Part shown: positions 9,526 to 18,410 of the stretch, piece after piece | Position numbering within the stretch: the first letter of the stretch is position 1 | Layout of the letters: each line of letters opens with the position of its first letter | Source of the DNA: Acinetobacter pseudolwoffii | GTDB taxonomy: Bacteria; Pseudomonadota; Gammaproteobacteria; Pseudomonadales; Moraxellaceae | NCBI RefSeq assembly: GCF_002803605.1 | Contig: NZ_PHRG01000001.1 | Span: 434,001 to 498,000 of the forward strand | DNA length: 64,000 bases | Direction: 5' to 3' | Made by a program: the position numbers and the translations under genes | Notes under the pieces: model-generated | Database searches by the model: none | Seen by the model: the letters and a program-made list of their open reading frames with translations, nothing else | Told to the model about the DNA's origin: nothing

Positions 9526-9902
9526 AGGCAACGTGAGAGAGATCTTGGCACGGTAGACCCTATTCTAACCACACAACCCGGTTAAGGATATGCAAGACTC
9601 TACAATTTTTAAAATAATATGCAGTTTTTCTTCAAAATCACCATTTTTCGCGGTATTTCAATAATTATTTAATTCTCATCACTTTTTTATATATAACGTA
9701 TTCCTAAATTAAAAAGCTTAGCTATATTCAATATAAATATACATATCAAAAACTTATATTAAAATTAATGCTTATAAACCAGGCTTTTTTCATATATCGA
9801 AAAATCAGATAACTTTTCAGCTTTTCGTTATTTTACAGCCCGGCACTGAATCGGGATTAATAAGGACATTCCGAGATTACTCCTATTTTTCAGGTTCTAA
9901 AC
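9526..9902. other. AT-rich intergenic region between crbR and msuE
   Basis: Very AT-rich (9660-9830) with many TATA-like words, so it probably contains the divergent promoters of crbR and msuE. I saw no ORF or stem-loop that I would defend. A GGCAC near 9841 lacks the partner needed for a sigma-54 site. Confidence 0.4.
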
Positions 9903-10637
9903 ATGTCTAATTTTAATGCGCAAAAACCCTTAAATATTGTTGCCGTATCGGGTGGTTTAAATCATCCGTCTAAAACAGAAGCCTTGGTTAAGGCCATTAT
10001 TGATGAACTGGGTGAAGCGACACCAATTCATGTACATTTCATTAAATTTAGTGAAATTGGTTCGCTCTTGGGTGGTGCGATTTATCGTAATCAATTACCG
10101 CAGCACGTTCAGGATGATCTGGCCGCAGTCGAAGCTGCAGATGCGCTGATTGTTGGTACACCCGTATATCGCGCTTCATTTACCGGCTTGTTTAAACATT
10201 TCTTTGATTTTGTCGAGCAGACTGCACTGGTCGATGTACCGGTACTTTTAGCAGCTTCAGGTGGTAGTGACCGACATGCGCTGGTGCTCGAACATCAATT
10301 ACGTCCATTATTCAGCTTCTTCCAGGCTCAGACTTTACCGATTGGCGTGTATGCGACTGATCGTGATTTCACTCCTGAATATACCATTCACAGTGAATTG
10401 CTCCGCGATCGTATTACCCTGGCAGTAGCACGTGCCCTGCCTATTCTGGAATGGGCACCGGCCAAAGGACAACGTGCCGAAGTCATTAAATCAAAAACCC
10501 AACAGGCCAACCAGAACTTGAGCATCAATAAACAAATCGAACAAGAAGAAGTGTTGCCCTCTGCGGCTGTACCAAGTCTGGATGCAGCAGAATCCCGCTT
10601 GCACAGTAAAAAATCAGCGCAAACGCAAGTTGCTTGA
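9903..10637 (+). CDS. msuE: NAD(P)H-dependent FMN reductase MsuE
   Basis: Flavodoxin-like FMN reductase of the MsuE/SsuE family, 244 residues. It supplies FMNH2 to two-component monooxygenases that release sulfur from sulfonates and sulfones. The FMN-binding start IVAVSGGLNHPSKTEAL (about 12-28) and the GTPVYRASFTGLFKHFFD segment (about 82-99) are the family motifs. The enzyme core ends near residue 185; a polar C-terminal tail of about 55 residues, rich in Gln, Ser and Lys, is longer than in typical 185-residue members. sfnG starts 29 bases downstream on the same strand, so the two form an operon and probably an enzyme pair. Sulfate starvation control (CysB/SfnR type) is expected from the family but not visible here. 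Confidence 0.9.
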   Translation: MSNFNAQKPLNIVAVSGGLNHPSKTEALVKAIIDELGEATPIHVHFIKFSEIGSLLGGAIYRNQLPQHVQDDLAAVEAADALIVGTPVYRASFTGLFKHFFDFVEQTALVDVPVLLAASGGSDRHALVLEHQLRPLFSFFQAQTLPIGVYATDRDFTPEYTIHSELLRDRITLAVARALPILEWAPAKGQRAEVIKSKTQQANQNLSINKQIEQEEVLPSAAVPSLDAAESRLHSKKSAQTQVA

Positions 10638-10666
10638 TCAGCGATTTTCACTTCGAGGGTTGAAAT

Positions 10667-11779
10667 ATGTCACAACAGCAAATACAGCAAGACATCAAAT
10701 TTGCGTATTGGGTTCCGAATGTCAGTGGCGGTTTTGTCGTCAGTACCATCGAACAGCGTACCGACTGGAGCTATGAATATAACGTGCGTCTGGCACAAGC
10801 AGCAGAAAAAAGCGGTTTTGAATATGGCCTGACCCAGATTCGTTTTGCGTCAAGCTATGGTGCAGAAAACCAGCATGAATCTGTCAGCTTCAGTCATGCC
10901 TTGCTCGCACAAACCAGCAAGATCAAGTTAATTGCAGCAATTTTACCCGGGCCGTGGAAACCTGCGCTTGCGGCAAAACAATTGGCCAGCATTAACCAGC
11001 TCAGCAATGGCCGGATTGCGATTAACGTGGTCAGTGGCTGGTTCCGGGGCGAGTTTGATGCGATTGGTGAAGAATGGCCAGAGCATGACCAGCGTTATGC
11101 CCGTTCAGAAGAGTTTATTCGCAGTTTGCGCGGAATCTGGAATACAGATCACTTTAATTTTGATGGCAAGTTCTATCAATTTAAAGACTATACCTTACGC
11201 CCACAACCGCTCCCGGATAAACCGGTCGAGATTTTTCAGGGTGGCAGTTCACGTGCGGCGCGCGATATGGCTTCACGTGTTTCAGACTGGTATTTCACCA
11301 ATGGCAACACGCCTGAAGAGCTGAAAAAACAGATTGATGATATTCGCGAAAAAGCCCAGGCCAATAATCACACTGTGAAAATTGGGGTCAATGCCTTTAT
11401 CATCGCACGTGATACTGAAGAACAAGCCAAAGCGGTGTTACAGGAAATTATTGATAAGGCCAATATCAAAGCAGTGAAAAATTTTGCTGAAGCGACACGT
11501 GAAGCCGGTGCCTCGACAACTGAAGGCGAAGGCAACTGGGCAAAATCAAGTTTTGAAGATTTAGTCCAGTATAACGACGGTTTCAAGACCAATTTAATTG
11601 GCACACCGCAACAAATTGCTGAACGTATTGTGCTGTTAAAAAATATTGGAGTCGATCTGGTGCTTTCCGGTTTCTTGCACTGTGTTGAAGAAGTTGAATA
11701 TTTTGGAGAAAAGGTGTTGCCATTGGTGCGTGAGCTAGAAGCACAACAACAGCAGGTTGTGCAGGCTAAATCCGCTTAA
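10667..11779 (+). CDS. sfnG: FMNH2-dependent dimethylsulfone monooxygenase SfnG
   Basis: Bacterial luciferase-like TIM-barrel flavoenzyme, 370 residues, the usual length for SfnG. It oxidises dimethylsulfone to methanesulfinate using FMNH2 and O2, an early step in using dimethyl sulfide derivatives as sulfur source. Family marks include FAYWVPNVSGGFVVSTIEQRTDW at the N-terminus, the NGRIAINVVSGWFRGEFDAIGE region (about 115-135) and EIFQGGSSRAARDMA (about 188-202). GAGGG lies eight bases before the ATG. Its FMNH2 donor is almost certainly MsuE, encoded immediately upstream. Confidence 0.93.
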   Translation: MSQQQIQQDIKFAYWVPNVSGGFVVSTIEQRTDWSYEYNVRLAQAAEKSGFEYGLTQIRFASSYGAENQHESVSFSHALLAQTSKIKLIAAILPGPWKPALAAKQLASINQLSNGRIAINVVSGWFRGEFDAIGEEWPEHDQRYARSEEFIRSLRGIWNTDHFNFDGKFYQFKDYTLRPQPLPDKPVEIFQGGSSRAARDMASRVSDWYFTNGNTPEELKKQIDDIREKAQANNHTVKIGVNAFIIARDTEEQAKAVLQEIIDKANIKAVKNFAEATREAGASTTEGEGNWAKSSFEDLVQYNDGFKTNLIGTPQQIAERIVLLKNIGVDLVLSGFLHCVEEVEYFGEKVLPLVRELEAQQQQVVQAKSA

Positions 11780-11835
11780 ATCTAAGTGGTGCTTATGCCC
11801 AAATATTATAATAATGACGGCACATTCTCTATTTC

Positions 11836-11865
11836 CCCCTCAAGGCTCGGCTTGAGGGGTTTTTT
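11836..11865 (+). terminator. terminator of the msuE-sfnG operon
   Basis: CCCCTCAAG / CTTGAGGGG stem with a 6-base loop and T6 tail. Confidence 0.9.
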
Positions 11866-11960
11866 ATCCGGACAGAAACCAAGCAGTCCAGTAAAGCGCT
11901 AGCCGGATTTAGCTTTCCTGCCTACAATGGGATGCAATTGCAAGAATAGACGTTTTAACT

Positions 11961-12581
11961 ATGTATACCGGTATTGTCCAAGGCCTGGAACAGGTCATCG
12001 AGATTCGCAAAGGCGATGGTTTTATTACCCTGTTGGTCAGTGATCAGCACGGCTTTTTTGCAGATGTGTTTATTGGCGCCAGTGTGGCAGTAAATGGTGT
12101 CTGTCTCACGGTGACCACGATTGACCGGGCGCAGAAACAGATTCATTTTGATATTTCCAATGTCACCTTGGCGCTTACCACCTTGAAAGCCTTAAAAATT
12201 GGTGATGAAGTGAATATTGAACGCTCTGCCAAAGTCGGTGCAGAAAACGGTGGACATAATCTGTATGGCCATATTGAAGGCAGGGCTAAGGTCATCCAGA
12301 TTGAAGCTCGCGGTGAAACCCTGCATATCGATTTACAGATTCCAGAGGGTAATATCAAGTACTTCTTCCTAAAAGGCTTTATTGGGCTAAATGGCTGCAG
12401 CCTGACCGTGAACCGTGTCGATCGTGCCCACAGTGAAATTTCGATTGACCTGATTCCAGAAACCTTGCGTCTGACCACCTGGAAGCACATCCAGGTGGGC
12501 GATACAGTGAATTATGAAATTGACCAGATGACCCGTACTTTGGTGGATACTCTGGAAAATATTTATCAAGCCAAAGCTTAA
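11961..12581 (+). CDS. ribE: riboflavin synthase alpha subunit
   Basis: A 206-residue protein made of two tandem lumazine-binding barrels. It disproportionates 6,7-dimethyl-8-ribityllumazine to riboflavin. The N-terminus MYTGIVQG and VAVNGVCLTVTTI (about residues 36-48) mark barrel one; GFIGLNGCSLTVNRV and IPETLRLTTW mark barrel two. It resembles E. coli RibC in order and length. In the usual HLxSGH motif this protein reads GGHNLYGHIEG, and the second barrel has Cys where Val or Ile is common. The gene stands apart from other rib genes, between a sulfone operon and a photolyase gene, all flavin-linked. I found no FMN riboswitch upstream. Some nomenclatures call this gene ribC. Confidence 0.9.
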   Translation: MYTGIVQGLEQVIEIRKGDGFITLLVSDQHGFFADVFIGASVAVNGVCLTVTTIDRAQKQIHFDISNVTLALTTLKALKIGDEVNIERSAKVGAENGGHNLYGHIEGRAKVIQIEARGETLHIDLQIPEGNIKYFFLKGFIGLNGCSLTVNRVDRAHSEISIDLIPETLRLTTWKHIQVGDTVNYEIDQMTRTLVDTLENIYQAKA

Positions 12582-12701
12582 TGGTATAAAGAGACTGGTA
12601 CGTGCAAAAATCAGTCTCCTATCATATTAATATTTTAATACTATTCCATCGGTAGCAGATTGCCTAAAATGCAGGCTAACTCCCTGATTTAAGAAAGTAC
12701 C

Positions 12702-14117
12702 ATGCATCTGATCTGGTTTCGCCAAGACCTTCGAATTCAAGACCATGCCGCTTTGTGGCATGCCACTCAACAAGGCCCCTGTGTGGCTTTGGTGGTGCTT
12801 TCTCCTGAGCAATGGCAGTTACATCAAGATGCGCCGATCAAAATCGATTTTTATCTGCGACGGCTACAGGTTTTCAAACAGCAACTAGAACAACTGAATA
12901 TTCCTTTAATTGTGCGAGAAGTCGGCTTGTGGCGTAATCTTGCTGATGAGATGTTAGCACTCTGCCAAAACTTGCAGATTGATAGTGTGCATGCACATAT
13001 TGAAGTTGGGGTCAATGAACTACAGCGTGATTTCAAGGTTCAGCAACGACTAGAACAGCAGCAGATTCGGGTCGAGCTGTATCATGATCGCACCCTCTTT
13101 CCATTGGCGAGTATCCGCAATCAGTCCAATCAACCCTATCAAGTCTATAGTGCCTTTAAGAAAAAATGCTATGAGCGGCTGATTCTCGATGTGCCTTCTG
13201 CTTATCCTGTGATTGCGTCTCAGGACTTGCTCGAATTGCCTGCAGAGCTGACACATTTTGATCTGGAAAAGTTTGCGGGTCGCTATTCAATAGAAAATTC
13301 TGAAAAACTTTGGCCCGTAGATGAAACTCATGCCCTACAGATGCTGGATGATTTTATCGAAGACCGCTTAAGCAGCTATCAAACAGATCGTGATATTCCA
13401 GCGCTTAATGGCACCAGTCAACTCTCGCCTTATTTAAATATCGGTATTCTCTCGATCCGCCAGTGCATTCAGGCGCTGTTTAAACAACATCATGGCTATT
13501 TCCAGATCGATGATCTCGGTCAACAAACCTGGCTGGATGAACTGCTGTGGCGTGAGTTTTATCAGCATACCCTGTTCGATTTTCCCCGCGTTTCCAGACA
13601 TCGCCCGTTTAAAGAAAATACCGATAAAATCCAGTGGCGGCATGCACCTGAAGATTTGGCAGCCTGGCAACAGGGCCAAACCGGGATCCCGATTGTAGAT
13701 GCCGGAATGCGGCAGCTACTGGCCACCGGCTGGATGCATAATCGGGTGCGCATGATTACCGCAATGTTCCTGTGCAAAAACCTGCTGATCGATTGGCGTT
13801 TGGGAGAAAGCTGGTTCATGCAGCAGCTGATTGATGGTGATCTGGCAGCCAATAATGGCGGCTGGCAATGGTGTGCTTCGACGGGTATGGATGCGGTGCC
13901 TTATTTCCGGATTTTCAATCCGGTCAGCCAGTCACAGAAGTTCGACCCGAATGGGGATTATATCCGTCAGTGGGTGCCTGAACTGGCGCATCTGGATGCC
14001 AAAAGCATTCATGAACCCTACGCCAAAAACCCTGACCGTGAACTGGACTATCCAAAACCGCTTGTGGATTTAAAATCTTCCCGTGTCCGGGCAATCGAGG
14101 CTTTTAAGCAGCTTTAA
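12702..14117 (+). CDS. phrB: deoxyribodipyrimidine photolyase
   Basis: Class I CPD photolyase, 471 residues, similar to E. coli PhrB (472). It uses blue light and FADH- to split cyclobutane pyrimidine dimers in DNA. The N-terminal Rossmann domain, which binds the antenna cofactor, begins MHLIWFRQDLRIQDHAAL. The C-terminal FAD domain has WLDELLWREFYQH (about 273-285), GIPIVDAGMRQLLATGWMHNR (about 327-347), and DGDLAANNGGWQWCASTGMDAVPYFRIFNP (about 380-410). The latter includes the Trp residues for electron transfer. The gene is monocistronic and converges with the flavoprotein gene at 14183 on a shared terminator. Confidence 0.95.
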   Translation: MHLIWFRQDLRIQDHAALWHATQQGPCVALVVLSPEQWQLHQDAPIKIDFYLRRLQVFKQQLEQLNIPLIVREVGLWRNLADEMLALCQNLQIDSVHAHIEVGVNELQRDFKVQQRLEQQQIRVELYHDRTLFPLASIRNQSNQPYQVYSAFKKKCYERLILDVPSAYPVIASQDLLELPAELTHFDLEKFAGRYSIENSEKLWPVDETHALQMLDDFIEDRLSSYQTDRDIPALNGTSQLSPYLNIGILSIRQCIQALFKQHHGYFQIDDLGQQTWLDELLWREFYQHTLFDFPRVSRHRPFKENTDKIQWRHAPEDLAAWQQGQTGIPIVDAGMRQLLATGWMHNRVRMITAMFLCKNLLIDWRLGESWFMQQLIDGDLAANNGGWQWCASTGMDAVPYFRIFNPVSQSQKFDPNGDYIRQWVPELAHLDAKSIHEPYAKNPDRELDYPKPLVDLKSSRVRAIEAFKQL

Positions 14118-14140
14118 AAAAGACCCGTCATCTTAAAAAT

Positions 14141-14175
14141 AATAAAACAGCTTCTCATATAGAGGCTGTTTTATT
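14141..14175. terminator. bidirectional terminator between phrB and the DszC/SfnB-like gene
   Basis: AATAAAACAGC / GCTGTTTTATT stem, 11 bases, with a 13-base loop. It lies between two convergent genes. Confidence 0.75.
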
Positions 14176-14182
14176 ATTAGGA

Positions 14183-15364
14183 TCAGGAATAAAAACTTGG
14201 ATCAGGCACTTTTCCGGTCAGCACCCATTCCCCCACTTCCTGATATTTATAATCCACCGGATCATGCAAGGTTTGAGTCCGAACATTACGCCAGAACCGG
14301 TCCAGATTCAGTTGCGCAGTCGTTGCCCGTGCACCCATGACCTGAAAAATATTCTGGGTGATATATAAAGAGCTATTGGTCGCGGCAATTTTGGCGGTGG
14401 CAATCGCAATCGAGACTTCACCACGCTGCTCGGCAGTCAGATCAGGGCCGATATTCCAAGCTTTCTGCAAGGTCTGAATGGCTTGATCTGCCAATAAACG
14501 CACGCTTTCCAGCTGCACATAAAACTCGGCAAAATGCTTTTGGGTAAAAGGATCATTCACTGCATGTTCAGCCAAGGATTTTGACCAGGCTTTTTGGGTT
14601 TGTACGGTCTGTTTGGCAACTTCAAAAGCCCCTTCGGCGACACCGAGAAACATATGCACAAATATCAGCTGCGCAATCAATGGACGTAAACTGGAATACG
14701 GCGTACTCAGTGGCCCCGGATTGAGCAGCAATTCATCCCGGTGAATGTTGACCTGTTCAAAATGACTGGTGCCGCTGTCAGTCTGGCGCTGGCCCATATT
14801 GTTCCAGTCGCCTAGAAAGCTCACACCCTGTCGCTGGGTAGGAATCACGCCAATCAGCAATTTTCCTGCTTCGTTATAACCTGAACACAGCAACATATCC
14901 GAATCGATCGAACCAGAACAAAAGCTTTTATCACCATGGAAAATATATTCATGTTCTGAGACTTGAGTTGCCGTGGTACGACGATCCAGCGGATTGAGAG
15001 TATTGCCCCAGAACAGATTATTTTGTGCAGTCTGTGCAAACCATTTGCCATATTGCTCAGGTTGGGAAAATAGCTGTACGGTGGCAATCAATAAATGATG
15101 AAATCCATAAACATGCGCCAGAGAGCTATCGACCTGCGCCAGGGTCTGAATGGTTTTAAAAATTGTCCGCCAGTCTGCACCCTGTCCACCATAGGCCACA
15201 GGAATAGACAAGCCGAGCAGACCACTGTTACGGATCAGGTCTCGTTCATGCTTGGGATTACCGCCCTGCTTGTCTCGCACTGCGGCAGTTTGGGCAAATT
15301 GTTCTGCCAGTTTCTGGGCAATATCGACAGGAGATTGACCTAAATATGGTGATCGTACATTCAT
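14183..15364 (-). CDS. acyl-CoA dehydrogenase-fold flavin monooxygenase (DszC/SfnB/SfnC-like)
   Basis: A 393-residue protein with the acyl-CoA dehydrogenase fold. The N-terminal helical domain has LIRNSGLLGLSIPVAYGGQG (about 43-62). The C-terminal domain carries FQVMGARATTAQLNLDRFWRNVRTQTLHDPV, which matches the DszC/SfnB branch rather than true acyl-CoA dehydrogenases: the usual catalytic Glu context is missing and His-Asp-Pro is present. Relatives are FMNH2-dependent monooxygenases or sulfur-acquisition oxidoreductases. Proximity to msuE-sfnG (about 2.4 kb away) supports a role in organosulfur use. Substrate is unknown and I do not choose between sfnB and sfnC. Confidence 0.8.
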   Translation of the reverse strand: MNVRSPYLGQSPVDIAQKLAEQFAQTAAVRDKQGGNPKHERDLIRNSGLLGLSIPVAYGGQGADWRTIFKTIQTLAQVDSSLAHVYGFHHLLIATVQLFSQPEQYGKWFAQTAQNNLFWGNTLNPLDRRTTATQVSEHEYIFHGDKSFCSGSIDSDMLLCSGYNEAGKLLIGVIPTQRQGVSFLGDWNNMGQRQTDSGTSHFEQVNIHRDELLLNPGPLSTPYSSLRPLIAQLIFVHMFLGVAEGAFEVAKQTVQTQKAWSKSLAEHAVNDPFTQKHFAEFYVQLESVRLLADQAIQTLQKAWNIGPDLTAEQRGEVSIAIATAKIAATNSSLYITQNIFQVMGARATTAQLNLDRFWRNVRTQTLHDPVDYKYQEVGEWVLTGKVPDPSFYS

Positions 15365-15453
15365 TATTTTAACTCATGTTCAGCATGTGGGCAGCTTAGC
15401 AGATCAAGACGTTGCGCTATATTCGAAAGCATGCAGAGCTTATTCCTGATCTA

Positions 15454-15483
15454 AAAATACCGGCTGCGTGCAGCCGGTATTTT
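15454..15483 (-). terminator. terminator downstream of acs
   Basis: AAAATACCGGCTG / CAGCCGGTATTTT stem with loop CGTG, perfect over 13 bases. It starts 22 bases after the acs stop and may act in both directions. Confidence 0.9.
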
Positions 15484-15504
15484 GCTTGTGGACTTTAGCT
15501 ATTT

Positions 15505-17451
15505 TTAACGATGATTGGCTTGTACTTCTGCAATCAGATGATCCACCACTTGTGGTTCAGCCAATGTCGAGGTATCGCCCAGGCTATCCAGCTCATTGGC
15601 TGCAATCTTTCTCAAGATCCGGCGCATGATTTTCCCTGAACGGGTTTTGGGCAAAGCGGGTGCCCAGTACAGTGCATCAGGTGTCGCCACTGGCCCCAAA
15701 ATCTTGCGCACCCAGCTCACCAGTTCAGCACGCAATTCATCTGAACTGGTCACGTCGGCCTGTAAGGTGACAAAGGCACAAATTCCCTGCCCTTTAATGT
15801 CATGCGGCATACCCACCACAGCAGCCTCAGCCACTGCTTCATGGGCCACCAACGCACTTTCAACTTCAGCTGTGCCTAAACGGTGTCCGGACACATTCAG
15901 CACATCATCGACCCGGCCAGTAATCCAGTAATAACCGTCTTTATCGCGACGCGCGCCATCTCCGGTAAAATAAGTACCCGGATAAGTCGAGAAATAGGCT
16001 TCGATAAAACGTTCCGGATCACCCCAGATGGTTCGCATCTGGCCCGGCCAGGAATCTTTAATCACCAGATTGCCTTCAGCTTCGCCTTCCAGCTCCTTGC
16101 CATCTGCATCGACAATCGCAGGTTGTACCCCAAAGAAAGGCCGTGTTGCAGAACCCGGTTTCAAATCAGTCGCGCCTGGCAATGGCGTAATCATAAAACC
16201 GCCGGTTTCCGTCTGCCACCAGGTATCAATGACGGGACAGCGACTTTCACCGACCACGGTGTAATACCAGTTCCAGGCTTCAGGATTGATCGGCTCACCC
16301 ACCGAACCTAAAATTCTCAGGCTGCTGCGGTCACTTTCCCGCACAAAGGCATCGCCTTCACGCATCATGGCGCGGATGGCTGTCGGTGCGGTATAGAGAA
16401 TGGTGACGTTATGCTTATCGACAATGTGTCCGGTACGCGCCCAGCTCGGATACTGCGGAACACCCTCGAACATAAGAGTCGTGGTGCCATTCGACAGGGG
16501 GCCATACAGCACATAGGAATGTCCGGTAATCCAGCCGACATCTGCGGTACACCAAAAGATATCATCCTGTTTGATGTCAAACACTTCGCGGAAACTGCAA
16601 TTCACATAAGTCAAATAACCGCCCGTGGTATGCATCACGCCCTTGGGCTTGCCGGTCGAACCTGAGGTATACAGGATAAATAGCGGATCTTCGGCATTCA
16701 TCGGTTCCGGTGGGCAAATGTCATTCACCGACATGATTTCCATGTGATACCACAGGTCGCGCCCCTCTTGCATTTCAATCGGGTTGCCGGTGCGATGTAC
16801 CACTATTACATTTTGAATGGAGTCTGTACCAGCCAGTTTCAGGGCTTCATCAACATTGGCTTTCAGCGGAATCGGTTTCCCGCCGCGCATACCGGAATCG
16901 GCCGTAATCACCATTTTGGCCTGACAGTCTTCAATCCGGCTGGCCAGAGAATCCGGTGAAAATCCACCAAATACCACGCAATGCACCGCCCCGATACGCG
17001 CGCAGGCCAGCATGGCAATCGCGGCTTCAGAGACCATGGGCATGTACAGCATCACCCGGTCGCCTTTAGCAATGCCATTTTTTTTCAGCACATTGGCGAA
17101 ACGGCAGGTTTCGTCATGCAACTCGGCAAAAGAAATAATCTTGTGCCGTGAAGGATGATCCCCTTCCCAGATAATGGCCGGCTTATAGGGATGTTCTTTC
17201 AGATGACGGTCCAGACAGTTGGCGCTGACATTGAGCTGACCATCAGCAAACCATTCAATTTTAAAATTGTCGGGATCGAAACTGGTATTTTTGACTTGGG
17301 TAAAAGGCTTGATCCAGTCCAGACGTTGTGCCTGTTCTGTCCAGAATGCTTCTGGCTGCTCGATGGAATGTTGATAACGTTCGAAATACTGGTCTTCAAG
17401 CGTGCGTGCTGTTTTTTTAAAATCTTCGGGTACTGGATAGATCTCTTGCAT
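15505..17451 (-). CDS. acs: acetyl-CoA synthetase (AMP-forming)
   Basis: ANL-superfamily enzyme, 648 residues (E. coli Acs 652). It converts acetate, ATP and CoA to acetyl-CoA via acetyl-AMP, the high-affinity route for acetate recovery. Visible motifs are the P-loop-like [15 protein letters not shown] (about 266-280), [16 protein letters not shown] (about 413-428), [20 protein letters not shown], and the C-terminal [15 protein letters not shown], whose Lys is the known acetylation site that switches the enzyme off. AAGGAAG precedes the ATG. In other gammaproteobacteria acs is activated by CrbS/CrbR; both candidates lie in this window together with actP. The 273-base gap upstream, shared with a divergent DUF805 gene, should hold the promoter. 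Confidence 0.97.
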   Translation of the reverse strand: MQEIYPVPEDFKKTARTLEDQYFERYQHSIEQPEAFWTEQAQRLDWIKPFTQVKNTSFDPDNFKIEWFADGQLNVSANCLDRHLKEHPYKPAIIWEGDHPSRHKIISFAELHDETCRFANVLKKNGIAKGDRVMLYMPMVSEAAIAMLACARIGAVHCVVFGGFSPDSLASRIEDCQAKMVITADSGMRGGKPIPLKANVDEALKLAGTDSIQNVIVVHRTGNPIEMQEGRDLWYHMEIMSVNDICPPEPMNAEDPLFILYTSGSTGKPKGVMHTTGGYLTYVNCSFREVFDIKQDDIFWCTADVGWITGHSYVLYGPLSNGTTTLMFEGVPQYPSWARTGHIVDKHNVTILYTAPTAIRAMMREGDAFVRESDRSSLRILGSVGEPINPEAWNWYYTVVGESRCPVIDTWWQTETGGFMITPLPGATDLKPGSATRPFFGVQPAIVDADGKELEGEAEGNLVIKDSWPGQMRTIWGDPERFIEAYFSTYPGTYFTGDGARRDKDGYYWITGRVDDVLNVSGHRLGTAEVESALVAHEAVAEAAVVGMPHDIKGQGICAFVTLQADVTSSDELRAELVSWVRKILGPVATPDALYWAPALPKTRSGKIMRRILRKIAANELDSLGDTSTLAEPQVVDHLIAEVQANHR

Positions 17452-17621
17452 ATGTCACTTCCTTGATTTTGTTCTATCTCATCACGAGAGGTTAATGCTG
17501 TGTCGTTGATTGTTTTTTATGCATAATGGCAGTATGGCCTGCTTATTTCGAATCCGGCAATCATGCTTTCGTCGTAGATTATTTATTCAAATTCAAACAA
17601 AATAAAGCACAACTTACAGTA

Positions 17622-17633
17622 CAGAATATTCTG
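17622..17633. promoter_or_regulatory. perfect 12-base palindrome between acs and the DUF805 gene
   Basis: CAGAATATTCTG lies 171 bases upstream of acs and 92 bases upstream of the DUF805 start. It could be an operator for either divergent gene. It does not fit the LexA consensus CTG-N10-CAG. Confidence 0.3.
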
Positions 17634-17724
17634 CATAACTGTGTATGATCTGTAGCAATGCCCTTTAAAAAATAGAATTTAGCTCTCGCTCTTATTTCGT
17701 CTTGTTCAGTTCAGGATCATATTT

Positions 17725-18303
17725 ATGAAATCGCCAGAATCTCCCTATTTCACCCCTCCCGCTTTAGTGGCAACGGATCATCCCTTGTCGATAAAAGGCC
17801 GTTTCGGGCGTCTGAGTTTTATTGCGTGGTCAGCATTTCTACATTTCATCTTCCTGTTTAGCAGTATTGCGCTGGGCTTAAGTATTGATATTGTGAATAT
17901 TGCAGTCCATTCAATGGATTCTAACTGGCTGCTTTCACTACAAGGCTTGGCCGGTATCGGCGTGCTGATCATGATTCTGGTCTATGCCTATTTCGCTTTA
18001 GTGGTGACCGTTCGCCGTTTGCATGACATGAACCGCAGTGGCTGGTGGGCGCTGCTGCTGTTGCTGCCCTTGGTGAACATTTTTGTATGGCTTTATATCG
18101 TTTTTGGTTCGGGAGATCGCGGCATAAATGACTACGGTCCTGCGCGGATGACCCTGCTCTGGGAAAAGATGCTGGCCTGGCTGATGATTGTCCTGATACT
18201 ACTGAGCCTATTTGGGTCGCTGGCTTTATTGGGTTATATGAGCGGTGGAGAACAGCCACATATCCCGCCTGAGATCATGCAAAAAACCACACAATATTTT
18301 TAA
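17725..18303 (+). CDS. DUF805 family inner-membrane protein
   Basis: A 192-residue membrane protein with four hydrophobic segments. It has the DUF805 core: GRFGRLSFIAWSAFLH near the N-terminus and the signature RRLHDMNRSGWWALL between segments two and three (about residues 98-112). The family's role is unknown; members are small inner-membrane proteins sometimes linked to envelope functions. AGGATC precedes the ATG by eight bases. The MscS gene follows 107 bases downstream on the same strand and could be co-transcribed. Confidence 0.85.
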   Translation: MKSPESPYFTPPALVATDHPLSIKGRFGRLSFIAWSAFLHFIFLFSSIALGLSIDIVNIAVHSMDSNWLLSLQGLAGIGVLIMILVYAYFALVVTVRRLHDMNRSGWWALLLLLPLVNIFVWLYIVFGSGDRGINDYGPARMTLLWEKMLAWLMIVLILLSLFGSLALLGYMSGGEQPHIPPEIMQKTTQYF

Positions 18304-18410
18304 CAACTGTCTGCTTATTTTTAGGAAATATCCATTCCTGGCGGATAGCGCTTCTTAATTTTTTGCTCAACATCAGGCAAAATAGGCAAAATTTAAATGA
18401 TGGAATTTTT

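Noticed and set aside
9840-9860. Possible sigma-54 promoter for msuE-sfnG
   Set aside because: GGCAC is present, but the required GC at the -12 position with correct spacing is missing.
17540-17560. TTCGAATCC resembling a tRNA T-loop
   Set aside because: No acceptor stem, D-arm or anticodon arm can be formed around it.
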